From GWB2-37-7 sp942492835 (GTDB lineage Bacteria > Bacillota > Clostridia > Lutisporales > Lutisporaceae), in NCBI GenBank assembly GCA_942492835.1, contig OW818645.1:1736001-1800000 (forward strand): a stretch of DNA of 64,000 nucleotides, read 5' to 3'. How positions within the stretch are numbered: position 1 is the first letter of the stretch; each line of letters opens with the position of its first letter. Position numbers and translations under genes: made by a program. The notes under the pieces were generated by a model. That model was given only the letters and a program-made list of their open reading frames with translations, was not told where the DNA came from and did no database searches. Of this stretch, positions 42,480-52,700 are shown piece by piece.

Positions 42480-42691
42480 TTTTCAGATATTTAATAATGA
42501 TTCTATAAACTTTAAAATATAGAGCTATTATAAGTAACGAATTAACATACCATATTCTGCTTTTTATATGTTATATTTATGTTAAGTCTCGTAATTTATA
42601 AATATTTTCATCTATATACAACACATAATTCTGTATAGATATTCATTTCCCTTTATGTAAATAGTGGGCTCACATGGAAGATTTGCATATT

Positions 42692-42727
42692 AATAAGAAT
42701 ATGCAGGTATGCATGCATATTCTTATT
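42692..42727. terminator. hairpin downstream of the NUDIX gene
   Basis: 14-bp perfect stem (AATAAGAATATGCA with TGCATATTCTTATT) and an 8-nt loop, just past the stop at 42754. The A/T-rich arms make it a weak intrinsic terminator. 42480-42690 holds the presumed che promoter region; I see no gene there. Confidence 0.6.
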
Positions 42728-42753
42728 TAAGCAGATTTATCTATGTTGTTTTA

Positions 42754-43140
42754 TTATGAATTCTTCTTAATTAATTTATCAACAAATTCTATATCGGCAG
42801 GCATAAAGTCATAAAGCTGTAGGTCTTCTAGTGCAACCCACTTTGCAGCATTATGCACATTAAGCTTCATTTTGCCCCCTGCTATTAATGCATTATAGAC
42901 AGTAAAATATATCTCTTTTTGATCATAATGATAAATGCTAGTAGTAAAAATGTCTTGTATCTCTATATCAAGCTCTAATTCCTCTTTAATCTCCCTTATT
43001 ATACATTCCTCTAGAGTTTCCATCTCTTCAAGCTTTCCCCCTGGAAACTCCCAGAGTAAGCTACATTCATCATCCAAACTACGCTGACAAATAAGATATT
43101 TGTCATTATTCTTAATAATTGCTGCTGTAACCTGTTTCAT
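42754..43140 (-). CDS. NUDIX hydrolase, MutT (8-oxo-dGTP diphosphatase)-like
   Basis: A 128-residue NUDIX protein with the full box in GGKLEEMETLEECIIREIKE-EL (Gly, Glu and the REIKEEL helix in place). The N-terminal AIIKNNDKYLICQRSLDDEC and the WEFPGGK entry match the MutT subgroup that hydrolyses oxidised (d)NTPs; other substrates remain possible. Single gene between the che operon and the NRPS/PKS cluster. Confidence 0.9.
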   Translation of the reverse strand: MKQVTAAIIKNNDKYLICQRSLDDECSLLWEFPGGKLEEMETLEECIIREIKEELELDIEIQDIFTTSIYHYDQKEIYFTVYNALIAGGKMKLNVHNAAKWVALEDLQLYDFMPADIEFVDKLIKKNS

Positions 43141-43242
43141 TTTTTACCCTCACTTATCCTACAATTAACTTGTTAGTCTTCTCTGAATAATAATTATCTA
43201 ATTTATTATGTGTCACAAAGAAAATATCTAAACTCTTATAAA

Positions 43243-43271
43243 AAAACACTTACCCTAAAAGTAAGTGTTTT
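43243..43271 (-). terminator. terminator ending the NRPS/PKS cluster transcript
   Basis: Stem AAAACACTTAC/GTAAGTGTTTT with a 7-nt loop and a T-run on the minus strand, 13 nt after the stop of the C39/discoidin gene. It marks the right-to-left end of the biosynthetic transcript. Confidence 0.85.
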
Positions 43272-43283
43272 TGTGTTATTATT

Positions 43284-44732
43284 TTATTCTCCTAATATTT
43301 CAAATTCCATAATTCTTGCTACATTATCAATCCGAGAAGGTTTAGTGATATAAATTCTAAAGTACCTATAATTACTTGCAGTAATCTCATGTATAGTTAA
43401 ATCTTTGTTGTTATCCTCAGTAACAACTATATCATCCCAGCTTGCATCATCATTGCTTCCTTGTATCTTATAATCTACTAAATAATATAATTTTGAAATA
43501 AACTCATGCCTTATTATAAACTTACTTATGCATACTTGTTTCCCGAGATCGACTTTTAACCAGTGATCACCCACTAAATCATCAGAAGCCCACATATCAC
43601 TTATCCGTTTTGAATACTTTCCATCCACAGCTCTACTTGCGCTAAGAATATTTGTTTCACTTTCTTGATATTCACTGCTAGCTGTGCAAATGCAATTCGA
43701 AGCATAATTTTTTAGGTTTGCTGTTACATTTTTATTCGGATATTGTTCCTGATTTTTTAGTTGTTCATAAAAGTTAAGTATTTTTAGATGCAGCTCATTA
43801 TCGTATGTATGAATTTTTTCTATTATTTCATTTTTTTTATTATTATCTAAGTGTTTTCCTTTAAAAGCATATTTTGATATAATACTGATAACTTCATTTC
43901 TATACTTCATATAATCATTTCTGAATAGGTACAACTCATTATAGAAGCTATCTTCTAAATCCAAAGATGCTATAAATTTATCGATTAATTTAAAAAACAT
44001 AGCAACTGATCCAGTATATCTTGAACGAAAAGAAATAGCATTAGCACTTGAATTTTTAAATCCGCAAATTACCCTATCAAAATTTTCAATTTCAATTGAT
44101 AGAGAGTTATTATTTTTTAAATACTGACCATCTAATAGCTCCTGAATAATCTGCTCATAAGAATTAATTTCAGGCTCACAGCTTTTTTCGATACTATAAA
44201 TTTGATTACAATGAGCCCAATTGTTTTGGTTTCTATAATTGTTTGATTTTACCCAAATATCAGAAAGTATTTCCTCAGTTAATTGAAACTCGCATAATGG
44301 AATTTCTCCACGAACATGTGATTTTTCCTTAATTACTATAACTGATTTATCTGTATCATACCCAGTTACAAGAACCCCATGAATTCCGTGAGTCTCACGA
44401 TAGGTTGTTGAATAGAACATATCGAAATAGTCAAAAAGTATAAGCACCGGACAATCATTATCAATAGACAACTTGGTTTTTGTAATCAAATCACTCGAAT
44501 TATCAACAAAAATAGGTGTTAGTTTTAAACCTAATTTATTCAGGATCAAATTTACTCCATCTATATGACTGACTTCTGGTCTCCAATTATAAATTATACT
44601 GTACAAAAAACAGTAATAATAATAATTTTCCTTATTATAATACCCAGCACCAATGGCTATGGGCTCAGAAATACAATCAATCCCGTGGTAATTAAATCCA
44701 TCCTCATAGGTTTTAATATATAATGACTTCAA
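43284..44732 (-). CDS. C39/BtrH-like cysteine-enzyme protein with C-terminal F5/8 type C domain
   Basis: A 482-residue protein starting at TTG, 9 nt after AGGAGG; upstream frame overlaps the PKS gene. The N-terminal ~200 residues resemble the papain-like C39/BtrH_N fold: a candidate nucleophile Cys20 in YHGIDCISEPIAI, a His near residue 117 in THGIHGVLVTGYD, and PVLILFDYFD before it. BtrH-type proteins move an acyl chain from a carrier protein to an amine. A helical middle part follows, then a discoidin-like F5/8 type C domain (~335-482; LSASRAVDGK, WASDDLVGDHWLKVDLGKQV, NYRYFRIYITKPS). There is no signal peptide, so the discoidin domain is intracellular, which is odd. Last gene of the cluster. 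Function inferred only. Confidence 0.75.
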   Translation of the reverse strand: MKSLYIKTYEDGFNYHGIDCISEPIAIGAGYYNKENYYYYCFLYSIIYNWRPEVSHIDGVNLILNKLGLKLTPIFVDNSSDLITKTKLSIDNDCPVLILFDYFDMFYSTTYRETHGIHGVLVTGYDTDKSVIVIKEKSHVRGEIPLCEFQLTEEILSDIWVKSNNYRNQNNWAHCNQIYSIEKSCEPEINSYEQIIQELLDGQYLKNNNSLSIEIENFDRVICGFKNSSANAISFRSRYTGSVAMFFKLIDKFIASLDLEDSFYNELYLFRNDYMKYRNEVISIISKYAFKGKHLDNNKKNEIIEKIHTYDNELHLKILNFYEQLKNQEQYPNKNVTANLKNYASNCICTASSEYQESETNILSASRAVDGKYSKRISDMWASDDLVGDHWLKVDLGKQVCISKFIIRHEFISKLYYLVDYKIQGSNDDASWDDIVVTEDNNKDLTIHEITASNYRYFRIYITKPSRIDNVARIMEFEILGE

Positions 44733-44745
44733 TAATAAAAACCTC

Positions 44746-47700
44746 CTAAACTTGTATGCTTGAGCTATTTTGATTATCCAAATATACAACAAGCGCGTTA
44801 TAATATTCATATTCAAGCTTCTTAATATTTTCTATATTCTTCAATGTATTAGATAAAGAATCAATTTTATACTTACCAGTAAAAGCAAATATATTTATTA
44901 TTTTTCTCATTATCTCCAGCTCTTGTATTATTTTTCCAATGAGAACAGTAATTGCGTCTGAATCATCAAAAAGCTTTGAAATTCTATAGCTTTCAACTCT
45001 TTTTGCATCTATAATTGCATTTAAACCAACGCATAAATCCTGTGCATTTTTCTGTAAACTGTTTTTATCCTTTATCAATTCCATATAATAGCTCTCAAAA
45101 TAATCAATATTGCTAAGAGATGTAAAAATTGTATTTAGGTTGTCCCTTAAGTAATCTGCAAAACTCCTTTTAATACTTTCCAAAGATTGATTGTCTGCTA
45201 TTTCATTATTATTTTTATCGGTATTAGGATAAAGCTCATGCAGAGTATCCTCACCCTTATAGAAATTATTCATATAGCCCTCATAACATTCCACCATTTC
45301 TTTGTAGCTGATAAGAATTGGCTGGTATGTGAGGCTGTTTCTATTTATTTGTTCCAAAACATGAAATTGCTGTTTTTCACGACTATACCCGTACACTAAG
45401 AGTGTATGGGCTATATGCTGCTTGTTATAGGCATCTACCCTGAAGGACTCATAATAGCAGTCTATCCATACAATTGCAGGATGCTTAATATTAATTGCAT
45501 TTTCGAGATCCTTCACCAGGTTGAGACTTCTATTGTGTCTGGTACATAAAATGCCTAGTTGATTCAACAGCTCTGCTTTTCCTTCTTTTTCGATATATTT
45601 TACTGAAAAATGGAATTTATTTTCCTCATTGTTATTGATATTCTTATAATCATATACAATTATGTCATTAGCTAAAAATAATTCTATGTTCTTCCCAAAG
45701 TGCCTAATCGCAGGAAATAGAGCATTATAGAAGCAGCCTTTGAAGAACAGCTCATTAAATGGCATAATTTTATCAATCAGTATACTTTCATCCGTCACAG
45801 GAGCTTCATCCCGTACTTTACTTTCGTTTCGATTGAATATCGGCATATCAGCAGAATCATTATCTTCACCCAGTTGCTTGGATATAAAAATCGCAAGGGA
45901 ATTAATGCTATTAAACTCAAATATCTCTTCTACCGTTATAGGTAAATTAATTTTTTCAAACTCCGTTTCCATCTTTATTGCCATGATAGAATTTCCACCT
46001 AAGTCTTCATAGGTATCAAAAATATTAATTTTATTTAATCCCAATTCACTTCCCCATATTTCAGCAATTAATTTTTCATACTTACTGTATTGATTATTTT
46101 CATTTCCAGTTAAAATTATCTTTGATGCTTCCTCATCGCTTACATTTATGCGCTTATTTTTATTGATTTCCCCATAGATTTCTTTGCTTTCTATTGGCGT
46201 TATAGCTTCACTTCTTTCTGGTACTTCAATCCAACATCTCGATCTTGCAAAGGGATAAGTCGGGATGCTTATTCTATTTCTATTTTGCGAATTATAAAGC
46301 TCTTCCCAGTCCAACTTTTCTCCACTAACATAAACCTCACATAATTTATGCAGGTTTTTAGAATATGCATTCAAATATTCACTACCCAAATCATTAATGT
46401 TGTTCTCATTTTGTACTTTACTTGTCCCAAAATATATATTCTCTTGTGTCTTTCCTATAAAGCCTTCTTTTTCAATACATTTCAGCTTTTCTATCAATTC
46501 TTGCTTGTTTGAAAAAATAATAGCAATTCTTAATTTATAATGTCCTCTCCCAGTATTTGCTGTATAACATGCTTCATGTATATTGATATTTCTATGAGCT
46601 TCAAAAAAATGTATATAGTTCTTTACAATTTGCATAAGCGATTCTTCGCTTTTGGCTGACAAGGTCAAAATATCCGCTTCATTGTCTTCAACACTTTCAT
46701 TAGCGGATTCTACATATTCCTCTAGTATCATATGACAGTTTGTTCCGCTAATGCCAAAAGAGCTAATCCCGCATCTTCTAATAGAACCGTTTGTGTCCCA
46801 ATCCTTCAATCCTTTGTTAATATATATTGGAGAGTTTAGGAAATCTATATTTTTATTCGGCACGTTAAAATGAAGAAGGGGAGGTAATTTCTTATTAGCC
46901 AGTGCCTGAACGCATTTTAGCAAACCAGCCGCACCTGCAGCATGATCCAAATGTCCAATATTGCTTTTAACTGAGCCAATAGCACAGAAATTCTTCTTTG
47001 TTGTATATCTCTCAAAAGCTCTTCTTATTCCTTCAACCTCAATAGGATCTCCTAATTTTGTCCCTGTTCCGTGGGCTTCAATGTAGCTTATAGTCATTGG
47101 ATCAACTTGTGCATTTTCCCATGCTTTAGTAATAACATCTGCTTGGGCTGCAGGATTCGGTGCAGATATTCCGACAGAAGCACCATCTTGATTGGCAGCA
47201 CTGCCTTTTATGATAGCATAGATATTATCCCGAGCCTCTACTGCTTTCTGTAAGGGCTTAAGCAGGAATGCAATTACACCCTCTCCTGCTCCTGTACCAT
47301 CCGAGCTATCATCAAAGGTTTTTGTCCTTCCATCTGATGAAGTAATCCCTATATCATTGGTATTTTTCATTGGTAGCAATTGCAGCTTAACACTTCCTGC
47401 AATTGCTGCACTACATTCCCCTCTTCTGATAGACTCACAAGCATAATGTATAGCAACCATTGATGATGAACATGCAGTATCTACATTGACACTAGGTCCT
47501 TTTAAATCAAGAATATATGAAAGTCGACTGGCAATGATGGATGGTATATTTCCAGTCAACGCTATCGCTGCTGATTCGGGCTGTACTTCCTTGATAAGCG
47601 TCTTATAATTTGTATCACAGGAATAACCCAGATAAACACCAGTCCTGCTTCCAATAAGCTTATCCCCGCCATAGCCTGCATCTTCAATGCATTTCCACGC

Positions 47701-48066
47701 AGTTTCTAGAAATAGTCTTTGATGGGGATCCATTAAGCTTGCCTCTTTTGGAGATAATCCAAAGAATGCATAGTCAAATTTATCAATCTCGTCCAAATAT
47801 GCTATTTCGCTATACTCTATATTTTTTTGTCCGATATATTTCATAAGCTTGTCAATATCACTGCGACGTGCTTCAGGTATAGCTCTGACACAATCAACTT
47901 CATTCACTAAGTTGTCCCAAAATTTATCAGGTGTATCTGCCAAAGGAAGCATTGATGCGATTCCAATTATAGCAATATCCTTTGGCTCTGCAACCTCTTC
48001 ACGGATAGTAATCTTTTTGTCAGTATGATTTTTATCGTTATTTCCCAAGTCAAAAAGTTTCCCCAT
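44746..48066 (-). CDS. PKS protein: ketosynthase, AT remnant, ACP and C39/BtrH-like domain
   Basis: A 1106-residue protein. KS ~30-455 with all active residues (DTACSSSM, Cys ~198; EAHGTGT; SNIGHLDHAAG). Then a ~180-residue remnant of the KS-AT linker and post-AT linker (LTLSAKSEESLMQIVKNY; ISIPTYPFARSRCW) with no AT domain between, as in trans-AT systems. ACP ~655-735 with the carrier Ser in DLGGNSIMA (~691). Residues ~765-960 look C39/BtrH-like: Cys ~776 (FKGCFYNALFPAIRHFG), VWIDCYYESF, and His ~887 (HIAHTLLVYGYS). The last ~140 residues are helical. It could extend the NRPS product by two carbons and then pass it to an amine or water. GGAGG lies 12 nt ahead of the ATG. Confidence 0.85.
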   Translation of the reverse strand: MGKLFDLGNNDKNHTDKKITIREEVAEPKDIAIIGIASMLPLADTPDKFWDNLVNEVDCVRAIPEARRSDIDKLMKYIGQKNIEYSEIAYLDEIDKFDYAFFGLSPKEASLMDPHQRLFLETAWKCIEDAGYGGDKLIGSRTGVYLGYSCDTNYKTLIKEVQPESAAIALTGNIPSIIASRLSYILDLKGPSVNVDTACSSSMVAIHYACESIRRGECSAAIAGSVKLQLLPMKNTNDIGITSSDGRTKTFDDSSDGTGAGEGVIAFLLKPLQKAVEARDNIYAIIKGSAANQDGASVGISAPNPAAQADVITKAWENAQVDPMTISYIEAHGTGTKLGDPIEVEGIRRAFERYTTKKNFCAIGSVKSNIGHLDHAAGAAGLLKCVQALANKKLPPLLHFNVPNKNIDFLNSPIYINKGLKDWDTNGSIRRCGISSFGISGTNCHMILEEYVESANESVEDNEADILTLSAKSEESLMQIVKNYIHFFEAHRNINIHEACYTANTGRGHYKLRIAIIFSNKQELIEKLKCIEKEGFIGKTQENIYFGTSKVQNENNINDLGSEYLNAYSKNLHKLCEVYVSGEKLDWEELYNSQNRNRISIPTYPFARSRCWIEVPERSEAITPIESKEIYGEINKNKRINVSDEEASKIILTGNENNQYSKYEKLIAEIWGSELGLNKINIFDTYEDLGGNSIMAIKMETEFEKINLPITVEEIFEFNSINSLAIFISKQLGEDNDSADMPIFNRNESKVRDEAPVTDESILIDKIMPFNELFFKGCFYNALFPAIRHFGKNIELFLANDIIVYDYKNINNNEENKFHFSVKYIEKEGKAELLNQLGILCTRHNRSLNLVKDLENAINIKHPAIVWIDCYYESFRVDAYNKQHIAHTLLVYGYSREKQQFHVLEQINRNSLTYQPILISYKEMVECYEGYMNNFYKGEDTLHELYPNTDKNNNEIADNQSLESIKRSFADYLRDNLNTIFTSLSNIDYFESYYMELIKDKNSLQKNAQDLCVGLNAIIDAKRVESYRISKLFDDSDAITVLIGKIIQELEIMRKIINIFAFTGKYKIDSLSNTLKNIENIKKLEYEYYNALVVYLDNQNSSSIQV

Positions 48067-48098
48067 TTTTTTTATTTCCTCCTATTGTGCAAGACTAT

Positions 48099-48152
48099 TT
48101 AACAACATTTTCAGAAGGAGAAGCCATAGAACTTCCCTCCGAAAATTGTTAA
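48099..48152. other. stem-loop in the gap between radical SAM and PKS genes
   Basis: Imperfect inverted repeat (48099-48120 with 48137-48152) with no T-run. It may stabilise or process the mRNA between the two genes rather than terminate it. Confidence 0.4.
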
Positions 48153-48153
48153 C

Positions 48154-49764
48154 TTATGCTTTTAAATTTAATATTTGACTGATATGAGCCATGTCTTGTG
48201 TATTTGCTTCATTATCTTCCGGATTTATAAGCTTACGTGCAACTATAGCGTTAAAGCTTATATAAAACTTCTTTATGCTATCCAAATCCATGCCTCTTTC
48301 AAGCAATATATAAGTGCACAAATGATCAAAATTAAACTGAGGTAACCAGATTGAATTTTTTACGGACAAAAATGTCTGTTCTACCAATTTACTTACTTCT
48401 ACAGAATCCATTGTAGCGTGGCTCCACTGCATCCTTGAGCCAGTAAGCTTATATTTTTCTTTATCCTTGAATACCGGTGAAAGAGCATCAAAATACCATG
48501 CCTGAACCCTATAAAAGGTTGGTCTGTTTTCTTCAATGAATTTAACAGTTTCCATATAGGTATCATAGGTTTCCCCTGGAAATCCAATAATAAATGATGC
48601 AAAGCTGCTGATGCCATACTCGTTCAGCAATGCTAGCCCATTCTTATACTTTTCAACATCTGCCGCTTTGTTCATGTTTTGGAGTATCTTTTGACTTCCT
48701 GACTCGATTCCTAAAAATACACCTTCACAGCCGCTTTCCTTCATTAGCTCCACAGTTTCCCTGTCTATATACTGGCATCTCAGATATGAGTTCCATTTAA
48801 ATCCATAGTTCTTTTTTATCATCATCCTCAAAATGCTTTTAAATCTTTCTGGAGGGACATTGAAGGTATCATCAATGAAATTTATCTTTTTTACTTTGCC
48901 TGTCTCACGCAATAAATCCAGTTCTTTTTCATAAGCCTCCAACTCCATAGGCCTGTATCTTCCTGCCCGCTTAGGGAATGTACAAAATGCACAAGAAAAT
49001 GGACAGGATATGGAGGTTCTAATTGTAGCAAATGCTTTAATGCGATCTGAAAACATTGGCCAGTTTACTATATTTTCATTAAGATTATTATCCTCATCCT
49101 CATGGGCATTGATATGATATTGCTTATCACATTTATAAATAATATTTTTAATATCTTCCAGAGATTGGTTTTCCTTTATAGCCCTAAGAACATTTCCTAG
49201 GGCTGTTTCTCCTTGAGAATTGTTTATATATACATCAGCATCTATGGATTTAAAAATATATTGCAGTATATTTTCATCCTGTATAGTGGCATTTGCATGT
49301 ACAAAAGGTCCACCTACGATTATTTTAGCAGACTTATTGTACTGTCTTATAAATGAAATAATCTCCATGATAGGAAATGGTGTTACATACATAGTTGTTG
49401 TAATTGCAACAGACATTACCTCATTCTCTTTCAGCTTGCGTGCCAGCTCTTCCTTTTCTTCATCAAAATAATTGATATAATCACATTCCAAACCTTTCTT
49501 TGTCAAGAATGTCATAAGATATGCTACTGTTGCACTGAACAAACGACCAAAGCTCAAAGAACCTTTACTCTCTAATTCATCCTTTGATAAAAAATGATTA
49601 AATATATCCTTTGCAGAATATTTCTTGTTTTGATACTCAATAAAGCTTAAATTCAGCTCCCTGTACGATTCAGAGTCTGTCCCAGAGGTTCTCATTATAG
49701 CCTCGTATTCTTCCAGTGACATTTCATTATGACCTATAATAAGACAATCGATGTTTTTTTTCAT
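48154..49764 (-). CDS. B12-binding radical SAM enzyme
   Basis: A 536-residue protein. An N-terminal cobalamin-binding-like Rossmann domain (~60-190; AITTTMYVTPFPIMEIISFI, IIVGGPFVHANAT) is followed by a radical SAM barrel (~235-430) with CPFSCAFC as the CxxxCxxC cluster motif, plus GVFLGIESGSQKILQNMNK and FIIGFPGET. The C-terminal ~100 residues have no recognised motif and no SPASM-type Cys set. Class B members methylate unactivated carbon or phosphorus; others do ring or C-C chemistry. The ATG at 49764 follows GGGGTGG; a TTG at 49785 overlaps the NRPS end. It is the second gene after the NRPS and likely tailors the peptide. Confidence 0.88.
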   Translation of the reverse strand: MKKNIDCLIIGHNEMSLEEYEAIMRTSGTDSESYRELNLSFIEYQNKKYSAKDIFNHFLSKDELESKGSLSFGRLFSATVAYLMTFLTKKGLECDYINYFDEEKEELARKLKENEVMSVAITTTMYVTPFPIMEIISFIRQYNKSAKIIVGGPFVHANATIQDENILQYIFKSIDADVYINNSQGETALGNVLRAIKENQSLEDIKNIIYKCDKQYHINAHEDEDNNLNENIVNWPMFSDRIKAFATIRTSISCPFSCAFCTFPKRAGRYRPMELEAYEKELDLLRETGKVKKINFIDDTFNVPPERFKSILRMMIKKNYGFKWNSYLRCQYIDRETVELMKESGCEGVFLGIESGSQKILQNMNKAADVEKYKNGLALLNEYGISSFASFIIGFPGETYDTYMETVKFIEENRPTFYRVQAWYFDALSPVFKDKEKYKLTGSRMQWSHATMDSVEVSKLVEQTFLSVKNSIWLPQFNFDHLCTYILLERGMDLDSIKKFYISFNAIVARKLINPEDNEANTQDMAHISQILNLKA

Positions 49765-49777
49765 TTTCAACCACCCC

Positions 49778-52700
49778 TTAATCAAATTTATATTCGTCTA
49801 TGGTCAACTCTATCAGTTTGGCAAATTTATCCGCTAATTCTCTTGCTTTTTGCGATTTTATTCTGGAGCTGAATTTTAATCTAAAAGTGATACTTCCATT
49901 ATTAATGCTGTAGCCAAATAAAATGTCATAAATGCCTGATAGATTATCCTGGTATTTCATCAATTTCTCATGATATAGCATTGGTAAAACAGCATTTTCT
50001 TCTTTAACAGGAGCTATGCTTTCTGCCATACCCAAGCCCAAGTTGTATCCTCCCTTCACAATACCTTCTTCCATTGCTACTGCACAGCTTCTAAACAGTT
50101 CGCTTATGGTTGAGATATTGTCTGTCATCATTGACATAGGAATTACCAAATTGTTCTTTCCAACCATTGTTTGGATATGTATATTTTCACAACCTGAAAT
50201 GTCACAAAGCAAATACGAAAACAGTGCCGCAAATATATAATCTAATCTGACAGCTTCCTTTTGAGCAATTGACTCCAAGCTTTCGCATATACTTTTTTCT
50301 ATTTCAAAGTTTAAATCTAATGAAATACTGTTTTTGCTTCCTTTTTCAAAATACTCGTCTGGCAGCAGAACACATTCCAATTTCGTACTGCTTTGCATAT
50401 GGCTTTCAATAATTACTGCGAGCTTTTTCACTGTAGGAGATGCAAAAATATCTGTTATATACAGTTTCCCTGGGTAAAGCTTTTCTATTTTTGCATTCAT
50501 TTGCAATAATTTGAGAGAGTTTCCTCCCAAGTCGAAGAAGTTGTAATTAATTCCTATTTTAGGAATGCCCAGCACTTCTTCCCATATGCCTGCTATTTGC
50601 TTCTCAATTTCCTTTTGAGGTACCACATATTCCAGCTCTGTTATTATCGCTTTTCTAGCATCGGGCAGTCTTTTTTTGTCTACCTTTCCGCTTGTTGTAC
50701 GTGGTATTTCATCTACTTGCAGTATGAAAGGCGGAACCATATATTCAGGCAGTTGCTTGGATAAATATTCTCTTATATCCGAAACTTCAAGCTCGCTATT
50801 GCCTGATATGTATGCACATAAGTACTTGTCCCCACTTTCATCCTCACTTACAGTTACGGTAGCCTCACTTATATATTCATAATTAAGAAGCTGTCCTTCT
50901 ATCTCATCTAGCTCTATTCTGTATCCTCTTATTTTTACTTGGTTATCTATTCTCCCTAAAAATTCTATATTTCCATCAGGCAGCCACATTGCTAAATCTC
51001 CTGTCCTGTACATGGTCTCATTTGTCTCCCATGGATTCGGAACAAATTTTTGTGCAGTCAGCTCTGATTTTCCCAAGTATCCTCTAGCAAGTCCCACGCC
51101 TGTGAGACAAAGCTCCCCAGGTACTCCTACAGGCTGAGGTTTATCATTGCTATCCAATATATAGGCTCTCATATTGGCAATAGGCTTGCCTATCGGCACT
51201 GTGTTAATTCTTTTCACATTTTCTACTGAATATCGTGTGGCATATATAGCCGCTTCAGTAGGTCCATATATATTTGCCAGTTGTACCGTATTATTTGCAA
51301 TTGTCGTAAATCTGTTTACCAATTCCTTTGGTAGTGCTTCTCCTGCTGCAAATATGTATCGCAGTGAGCCAGTCTGAGCAATTCCAGTTTCCTCAATTAT
51401 ACTCATAAATACATTGAGCATAGAAGGTACAAAGTTCATATGAGTAACCTTTTTATCTCGAACAGTTTTCAATATCTGTTGCGGATCCTTTTCAGCTCCC
51501 TGCTCCAATATTATCAATCTGCCGCCTCCAAAGAACCAACCGAAAAGCTCAGTCACAGATACATCAAAGGTATAAGTGGTTTTCAGTAGGAAGGCATCCT
51601 CTTTTTGCATTGGATAACATTCTTGCATTGCCCACAAGGTATTTACCACACTTTTGTGCTCTAGCATTACGCCTTTTGGGTTTCCCGTTGTGCCTGAGGT
51701 GTATATTATATATGCTAAGTTATTGGGCTTTGCCTCTGGCTTAAGGTTTTCACCACTACCTGTATAAAGGCTTTCATCATCAAGATACAAAGTTTCTCCC
51801 ACAAAATTCACTTTTTCTTTCAGTGTATTTTGAATGAGAAGTATCCTGCTACCACTATCCTCCAGTATATAGCTTATTCGTTCCTTAGGATAAGCTGGAT
51901 CCATAGGCAGATACGCTCCCCCAGCCTTAAGGATAGCCATTATTCCTATTACCATATCCATTGAACGTTCTGTCAGTATAGCCACTATAGAGTCTGCTAC
52001 TACTCCCTTTTGTCTTAGAAGCCTTGCAAGTTGGTTTGATTTTTCGTTGAGCTCTCTGTAGCTCATTGAAGCATCTCTATAAATAAGTGCAATGCTATCA
52101 GGAGTCTTTGTAGCTTGCTGTTCAAACATCTCACTTATTGTCTTATCCTTTGGATAGTCTGCTGCTGTGTTATTGAAATTCGTTAGCATATTGCATACTT
52201 CTTCTTGCTTAAGCATTTCTATGTCTCTAAGCTTTATTTGCATATTATCTGTTATGCTCAGCAATATATTATTGTAATGGCTTATCAGTCTTTCTATGGT
52301 TTCCTTTTTGAATAGCCCTGTACAATACTCTATAGTTAGTCCGATACTCGTCCCTTTCTCCACTGCCGTCAGTGTCATATCAAATTTGGAGGTTTTATTT
52401 TCCAATGGATATGGATTAACCTTCAAAGTATTTATGCCTGTATCAGGGTTGTCTATATTCTGGATTGTGAACATTACATCAAACAGCGGATTTCTGCTCA
52501 TATCTCTAGTTATATTAAGATTTTCTACCAATTCTTCAAACTGATAGTCTTGATTTTCATATGCCTCTAGGGCATTTTCCTTTACTTCCCTTAAGAATTC
52601 TCTAAAGGTTTTTTCTCCCATTGGGAAGTTCCTCATTGCAAGAGTATTTATGAATATTCCTATAATATTTTCAAGATCCGTGTGAGGTCTTCCTGCTATT

